A DNA stretch of 64,000 nucleotides from Streptantibioticus rubrisoli (lineage in GTDB: Bacteria > Actinomycetota > Actinomycetes > Streptomycetales > Streptomycetaceae). Positions 60,394 to 64,000 of this stretch are shown here, piece after piece (within the stretch, counting starts at the first letter, position 1; each line of letters opens with the position of its first letter). The notes under the pieces were generated by a model. The model was not told the origin of the DNA and did not search any database. It saw only the letters and a list, made by a program, of their open reading frames with translations. Where the stretch lies: assembly GCF_024436055.1 (NCBI RefSeq), contig NZ_JANFNH010000002.1:291824-355823 (forward strand). Reading direction: 5' to 3'. The position numbers were made by a program, and so were the translations under genes.

Positions 60394-61083
60394 TCAGTAC
60401 GCGCTGTTGACGTTGTCGATCGAACCGTAGCGGTGCGCCGCGTAGTTGCAGGCGGCGGTGATGTTGGCGACCGGGTCGTAGATGTTCCACGACGTACCGG
60501 CCACGTGGTAGGTGTTGAACGTCGGCTGGATCACCTGGAGCAGACCGATGGAGGGGTGACCGGCGGCGGCGTTGGAGTCCCAGTTGTTGATGGCGTTCGG
60601 GTTGCCGGAGGACTCGCGCATGATGTTGCGGTGGATGCCGTTGTAGCTGCCGGGGATCCCGTGCTGCTTCATGATCGCCAGCGCGTGGTTGATCCAGCCG
60701 TTCAGGTTGTTCGGGTACGACTGCGTGCTCGTCGTCGCCGATGCCGGGGTGGCGCTCGCCTTGGAGGCCGTGGCCGTGCTGGAGACCTTGGGCGCGGTCG
60801 ATCCGCCGGGGAGGGCCAGCTGCTGCCCGGGCTGCAGGATGTACGGGCTCACGATGCCGTTGGCCTGGGCCAGGGCCTGCCAGCCGCCGGGCACGTGCTC
60901 GGCCTGGGCGATCTTCGTCAGGTAGTCACCGGACTGGACGGTGTACGTCGCGGGCGCGGAGCTCGCGGTGGCGGCCGCGGCGGAGCCCGGTGCGGCCAGG
61001 CAGGTGAGCGCGAAGGTGCCGGCGATGACGGCGCCACTGGCGAAACCCAGGCGGGTACGGCGGTTGAATGCAGGAATGGGCAT
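60394..61083 (-). CDS. Secreted LysM-SLT lytic transglycosylase-like protein
   Basis: 229 residues. After a signal of about 37 residues (CLAAPGSAAAATASS) a LysM module (YTVQSGDYLTKIAQAEHVPG...YILQPGQQLALPG) binds peptidoglycan. A Ser/Thr/Ala-rich linker follows, then an SLT domain as in its paralogues (GWINHALAIMKQHGIPGSY, HRNIMRESSGNPNAINNWDS, GLLQVIQPTFNTYHVAGT, HRYGSIDNVNSAY). It is the LysM-bearing member of the group. The leader of over 250 bp has one GTGA-N20-TCAC site and DosR-like boxes. It is downstream of the decayed PAS fragment. Confidence 0.93.
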   Translation of the reverse strand: MPIPAFNRRTRLGFASGAVIAGTFALTCLAAPGSAAAATASSAPATYTVQSGDYLTKIAQAEHVPGGWQALAQANGIVSPYILQPGQQLALPGGSTAPKVSSTATASKASATPASATTSTQSYPNNLNGWINHALAIMKQHGIPGSYNGIHRNIMRESSGNPNAINNWDSNAAAGHPSIGLLQVIQPTFNTYHVAGTSWNIYDPVANITAACNYAAHRYGSIDNVNSAY

Positions 61084-61249
61084 AGGAGCAGACCTCTTCC
61101 GGGGGGCTTGTCCGCAGTTGCCGGTCCCCTCGGCAATAAGCCCGCATTTCGTTTAGCGGTGCGCTGCGGCGGGGACATTCTTAGCTGCTCGGAAATAGGT
61201 CCACAATTGCTCTTTTTACTAACTTGGTTAGTGGATAGCCCCCCTGACC

Positions 61250-61277
61250 GGGACCTTAGGCCCGTTCCATTGGTCCT
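61250..61277 (-). promoter_or_regulatory. DosR/DevR-like box(es) upstream of the LysM-SLT gene
   Basis: GGGACCTTAGGCCC at 61250-61263 fits the DosR core GGGACTWWAGTCCC at 12 of 14 positions. A weaker GTTCCATTGGTCCT follows directly. The position, about 170 bp before the start, parallels the perfect box at 18774. Confidence 0.45.
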
Positions 61278-61312
61278 GTAAGGACGGTGTAAGCCACTAG
61301 GTGGCTTCGTAA

Positions 61313-61340
61313 GTGATTTGCGCCCTATGCTGCGCATCAC
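61313..61340 (-). promoter_or_regulatory. 28-bp GTGA-N20-TCAC site upstream of the LysM-SLT gene
   Basis: On the minus strand GTGATGCGCAGCATAGG leads to GCGCAAATCAC: GTGAT-GCGC and GCGC-AATCAC form a good palindrome, with the central ATA. It is followed by TTACGAAGCC. No second copy is found 45 bp away. Confidence 0.68.
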
Positions 61341-61539
61341 ATGCCAGCGGGCGGGAACGGACGCAAGGTAACGCCGCCGGTGCGGGTTGTGTGGATCGCG
61401 CGCCAGGTGTCCTCGACACCATCCGTAAATGAACGTAGTCGCGCTTTCGTTGCAAAAGGGCCTAATGGGCGCAAAAGGCTTTTATTCACTAACTAGGCAA
61501 AACGGACATAAGGTGCCTGGATTGCTGTCGCCCGCTCGT
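61341..61539. other. Intergenic stretch, nothing recognised
   Basis: AT-richer stretch upstream of the SLT leader, with no gene, hairpin or repeat seen. Confidence 0.4.
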
Positions 61540-61820
61540 ACCAGACGGTCTTGCCCTCCCGGGCGTGCCCGGTACCTCAGCGCTGGGCGAGCTGGGGTAC
61601 CGGCAGGAGCCCGCGTCCGCCCTCGTCGAAGACCCGTGTGCGGCTGTGGCGCGGCTGGCGCCGACGCGGGCGCTGGCCTCGTCGAGCAGGCGAGCCGCTT
61701 TACGGGGCGGTGCTGGTCGGTGATGTCGGCCACCGTGGACCAGGCGCCGAAGACCTGGCCGTGCTGGCCGTGCTAGTAGTGCAGCGGCGCGGCGGTGATG
61801 GCGAAGATCCGGTCAGCCGG
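61540..61820 (-). pseudogene. PAS/phosphatase-type regulator remnant
   Basis: On the minus strand one frame reads DRIFAITAAPLHY, a TAG stop, then HGQHGQVFGAWSTVADITDQ, the end of a PAS fold. After a shift of one frame comes ARLLDEASARVGAS, the start of the next helix typical of PAS-SpoIIE phosphatases. A premature stop and a frameshift in so short a span show decay. No catalytic phosphatase domain remains. Confidence 0.55.
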
Positions 61821-61957
61821 TGGAGCGCCCGATGGCGCGGGTCATGGCGGCGTTCTGCTCAGAACAAGGACGCCCCGCAAGCGCTGATGTCGCCCGGCGA
61901 AACTACCGCCGTTGGGTGCTCCTTATTTTTGAGCGTGGTCATCACTTATAGGCGTGG

Positions 61958-62599
61958 TCATCTGGCCTCCTCATGCTGGGTGAGTGCGCCGTACAAGAAG
62001 AGGGTGACCAGTTCGCGGTCGGTGAGCGGGTCGGGGGCGCCTGGGCGTCCGGCGGACATCAGCAGTAGCTGGAAGGCGTCCGCGAGTCGTTCCGGAGCGA
62101 GTCGCAGGCTGCCCCGGTCGGGTTCGAACAGGGCGGCCAGGGCCGCGCGCGGAGTGGCGAGAGCCGCCTCGCGGTCCGGCAGGCGGGTGTCCTCGCTCGA
62201 CTGACCGGCGGCCGGACGCTCCAGCCGTCCGGCGGCGGCCAGGGCACCAGCGACCGCGCCTATCCGACTCATGTAGCCGCGCATCACCTCGGCGGCCTCG
62301 GTAAGGCGCGCCGGGAGCGGCTGGTCGAGGGAGATCGACTCCAGGTGGGCCACGGTGTCCTCGGAGCGCAGGACCTCCGTCATGCAGGCTGCGAGCAGCG
62401 CGTCCTTGTCCGGGAAGACGCGGAATATCGTGCCTTCCCCGATGCCCGCGGCGCGGGCGATCTTCGCCGTGGTCACGGCGGAGCCGTACTCGATGACGAG
62501 AGGGAGGGCGGCGGTCACGATCATTGCGCGGCGCCGGTCGGGATCCATGGCCGGTGCGCGCCGACGAGCGGGTGCGGCGGGAGTGGTGTTCTCTGTCAT
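61958..62599 (-). CDS. TetR-family transcriptional regulator
   Basis: 213 residues. The N-terminal HTH is intact (ALPLVIEYGSAVTTAKIARA, AGIGEGTIFRVFPDKDALLA), followed by the helical ligand domain. It starts 12 bp from an excellent 22-bp palindrome, its probable operator, so it is likely autoregulated. The divergent side holds no gene with which it would normally be paired; the membrane-protein gene begins 310 bp further. Confidence 0.9.
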   Translation of the reverse strand: MTENTTPAAPARRRAPAMDPDRRRAMIVTAALPLVIEYGSAVTTAKIARAAGIGEGTIFRVFPDKDALLAACMTEVLRSEDTVAHLESISLDQPLPARLTEAAEVMRGYMSRIGAVAGALAAAGRLERPAAGQSSEDTRLPDREAALATPRAALAALFEPDRGSLRLAPERLADAFQLLLMSAGRPGAPDPLTDRELVTLFLYGALTQHEEAR

Positions 62600-62610
62600 G
62601 CCTCAAGAGT

Positions 62611-62632
62611 ACGGAGTGAGTGCTCACTCCGT
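62611..62632. promoter_or_regulatory. TetR operator: arms ACGGAGTGAG and CTCACTCCGT with a 2-bp spacer
   Basis: Perfect 10-bp inverted arms around TG, 12 bp before the TetR-type start. It is typical of an autoregulated TetR operator. Confidence 0.82.
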
Positions 62633-62946
62633 CAAGGGGGAATGTTCGTCCTCTCCGAGCACATGTCTCAACGGCCAGTCGATCAGCGTCCGTTCACCTC
62701 CGGCCAGCAGCGGTCCGGGGAGCCGAACGGTTCGGCAGCCTGCCGTGCTCAACGCCCGTAAACCAGTTGAAGATGGACAGTTACTTGCGTGACGATGCGA
62801 AGGCTCGGCGGGGTTTTTGATGCTTCGGTGGTTGTCGATCAACGGCACGTCAGGAGTTGTGCAACCAGGGAACTGAAGCAGCGAGTTACCGCGTCGCTCC
62901 AGGTAAGAGGTCAGCGGAGTGACAGCACGACCACCGGAGGAAGTCC
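62633..62946. other. 314-bp gap divergent from the TetR gene
   Basis: No solid gene was found. The minus strand has an open frame ending RTLIDWPLRHVLGEDEHSPL, but no start or homology; it might be a fragment. No terminator or repeat was recognised. Confidence 0.35.
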
Positions 62947-63624
62947 ATGGGGGAACCTTCTGCGTATAGCCCTTCACAGGGCCCGCTTTCCAGTAGCCCC
63001 GGCCACCTGTTGGAGGAGGACCGGGGCGAATTCGACCAGGTGCTGCGAGAGGCGCTGGAAGCTCCGGGGATCCGGCGGGCACTGCGCGGTGCCGCTCAAG
63101 TGGTCACCGCCGAGCAGTTGCGCGCCCGGGCGTTCGGCGCGAGTGCGCTCATCGCCGCCGCCGCGCACGCGGAGTACCAGGAGTATGTGCGGATCCGCGA
63201 GGCCGCCCGCCTCCTGGACGGAGGGCGCGGTGACCGGAGGTCGAGTGCTGATCCGGCGCTGGGCGGACGCGGGCAGCTCGGGGCCGCGCTGGCCGTACTC
63301 GTTCCGGTGCTGGGCGGCGTGGCGGCCGCCGTCTTCCTGCTGATCGGCTACGGTCTGCGGCTGTTCGGAGCCTGGCCGCAGTTCGCCGGGACGCTGGTGG
63401 CCACCGGCTGGGCGACGGCCGGAATCGCCGCGGTGGTCGCGCTGTCCGACGCGGTCGGCCTGCTGGCCGCCGCCGCGCGCAACGGTGCCGAGGTGAGCGC
63501 GGAGCGGACCCCGGACGTCGAACGCGTCCGCGTCGCGTGGCGGGCGGCACTACTGGAACGCGGCATGTTGCCCTATCTGCACGGCCAGTTGCCGCAGAAG
63601 CGGTCCGCGCGCGTCGAGGCGTAA
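62947..63624 (+). CDS. Membrane protein of unknown function
   Basis: 225 residues from ATG 62947 behind GGAGG. A soluble N-terminal half of about 100 residues (FDQVLREALEAPGIRRALRG and EQLRARAFGASALIAAAAHA) precedes two helices (AVLVPVLGGVAAAVFLLIGY and TGWATAGIAAVVALSDAVGLLAA) and a basic helical tail (VERVRVAWRAALLERGMLPY). It resembles streptomycete membrane proteins of unknown role. It is not clearly tied to the TetR gene on the other strand. Confidence 0.75.
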   Translation: MGEPSAYSPSQGPLSSSPGHLLEEDRGEFDQVLREALEAPGIRRALRGAAQVVTAEQLRARAFGASALIAAAAHAEYQEYVRIREAARLLDGGRGDRRSSADPALGGRGQLGAALAVLVPVLGGVAAAVFLLIGYGLRLFGAWPQFAGTLVATGWATAGIAAVVALSDAVGLLAAAARNGAEVSAERTPDVERVRVAWRAALLERGMLPYLHGQLPQKRSARVEA

Positions 63625-63829
63625 CGCGACCCGCCGACCGTCGCATGCACCGACGCGCACGCCGACCCGTCGACCGCCGCGCACATGGACGCGACACCGC
63701 CGCTCGCCCGGCGCGTCAACCGCCCACACAGGCGCGCCCACCGCCGCTCGCCCGGCGCATGAACCACCGCCAACACCGGCGCCCCAACCACCGCCAACAC
63801 CGGCGCCCCAACCGCCGCCAAAGAACGGA
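63625..63829. repeat. Low-complexity GC-rich repeat stretch, with 24-bp tandem units
   Basis: From 63762 the unit AACCACCGCCAACACCGGCGCCCC occurs twice and then begins a third time (to about 63821). Before it imperfect CGCCGCTCGCCCGGCGC-like elements recur. On the minus strand it would read as a glycine-rich peptide, but without start or homology. The origin is probably replication slippage. Confidence 0.7.
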
Positions 63830-63853
63830 ACCCCGGGGCGAGGCCCCGGGGCT
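63830..63853 (-). terminator. Hairpin terminator of the gene at the right edge
   Basis: ACCCCGGGGC and GCCCCGGGGCT form a 9-bp stem with a GAG loop; the minus strand continues into a T-rich tail (TTCCGTTCTTT), fitting a terminator 25 bp behind the stop at 63878. Confidence 0.7.
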
Positions 63854-63877
63854 CTGTCGATCACCTTGAAACCGGCG

Positions 63878-64000
63878 TCAGTTGACGCAGGGGATGCCGC
63901 CCTCCTTCACCGAGTCGCCCGCGAAGGCGCTGTCCGGCGGCGCCGACGCGGCGCTCGCCGGGGACGCGGACTGAGCCGTGCTGGAGGAACCGCCCGAGGC
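63878..64000 (-). CDS. C-terminal end of an unrecognised protein (runs off the right edge)
   Basis: The minus strand is open from the edge to a TGA at 63880-63878 and reads Ala/Ser-rich ASGGSSSTAQSASPASAASA, then PPDSAFAGDSVKEGGIPCVN. The Ser/Ala/Pro-rich part looks like a linker or cell-wall spacer, and the terminal GIPCVN holds a single Cys. The family is not recognised. A hairpin terminator follows. Confidence 0.6.
   Translation of the reverse strand, partial: ASGGSSSTAQSASPASAASAPPDSAFAGDSVKEGGIPCVN

Noticed and set aside
62624..63082. Minus-strand ORF ending LIDWPLRHVLGEDEHSPLTE
   Set aside because: The last 35 codons look protein-like, but the frame overlaps the start of the membrane-protein gene and the TetR operator; kept only as a possible fragment.
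63550..63864. Glycine-rich protein on the minus strand
   Set aside because: Arises from the tandem repeats; no ribosome site, overlaps the membrane-protein gene and the terminator.
1..64000. tRNA, rRNA, transposase or integrase genes
   Set aside because: Scanned for by eye on both strands; none recognised.

Overview
The window is high-GC actinobacterial DNA and almost certainly comes from a Streptomyces or a close relative (Streptomycetaceae). The grounds are strong G/C bias at third codon positions, GTG starts, a conservon (CvnA-CvnB-CvnC), an Rpf-like transglycosylase behind a cyclic di-AMP (ydaO-type) riboswitch leader, several small secreted SLT-fold proteins, Tat-exported enzymes, SpoIIE-type PP2C phosphatases and XRE-cupin and PucR-type regulators. 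No rRNA, tRNA, CRISPR array, transposase or integrase was seen.

Layout. 0-11.8 kb: a cytochrome P450, a zinc-ribbon protein, the riboswitch-controlled Rpf-like gene, a dGTPase-family HD hydrolase, a P450 remnant, a PucR-type regulator divergent from a methyltransferase, a conservon without its usual GTPase gene cvnD, and a membrane-bound PP2C phosphatase. 11.8-24 kb: a Tat-exported beta-propeller/amidohydrolase fusion, a ketosynthase remnant, a DUF4232 protein, a tyrosine phosphatase/fructosamine-kinase pair, a DUF429 protein, a secreted SLT protein, an AAA ATPase, an APC permease and small envelope proteins. 24-38 kb: a rearrangement joint between two truncated genes, a CorA-like transporter, an SRPBCC protein, a benE/XRE-cupin pair with a shared operator, a secreted lipase, a lectin-like protein, HIT, an alcohol dehydrogenase, a site-2 protease, a DedA/acylphosphatase pair and a second PP2C phosphatase. 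38-58 kb: NAD kinase, a GH65 phosphorylase plus beta-phosphoglucomutase operon, a hydrolase/SnoaL/quinone-oxidoreductase block, a long-chain acyl-CoA ligase, a LysR regulator, pstSCAB, YceI, and a phospholipase C/YVTN-propeller fusion. 58-64 kb: a MarR/DUF1398 pair, two more SLT proteins (one with LysM), decayed genes, a TetR regulator and a membrane protein.

How the genes work together. Three themes recur. First, cell-wall remodelling: one Rpf-like and three SLT-fold secreted proteins. The three SLT genes lie more than 40 kb apart at the extremes, yet their leaders share an apparently common 28-bp palindrome (GTGA-N20-TCAC with a central ATA), in tandem pairs at a 45-bp period in two cases; two of them also carry DosR/DevR-like boxes. 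Second, phosphate and carbon handling: pstSCAB and an exported phospholipase C, and a GH65/beta-phosphoglucomutase disaccharide-phosphorolysis operon. Third, signalling: conservon, PP2C phosphatases and small regulators with clear palindromic operators.

Gene decay is widespread. Fragments or broken copies of a P450, a ketosynthase, a glutathionylspermidine synthase, a ferritin-like VioB-type protein, an SDR and a PAS/phosphatase regulator are visible. A dispersed intergenic repeat occurs at least four times. The best candidate for something undescribed is the shared regulatory architecture of the SLT genes.
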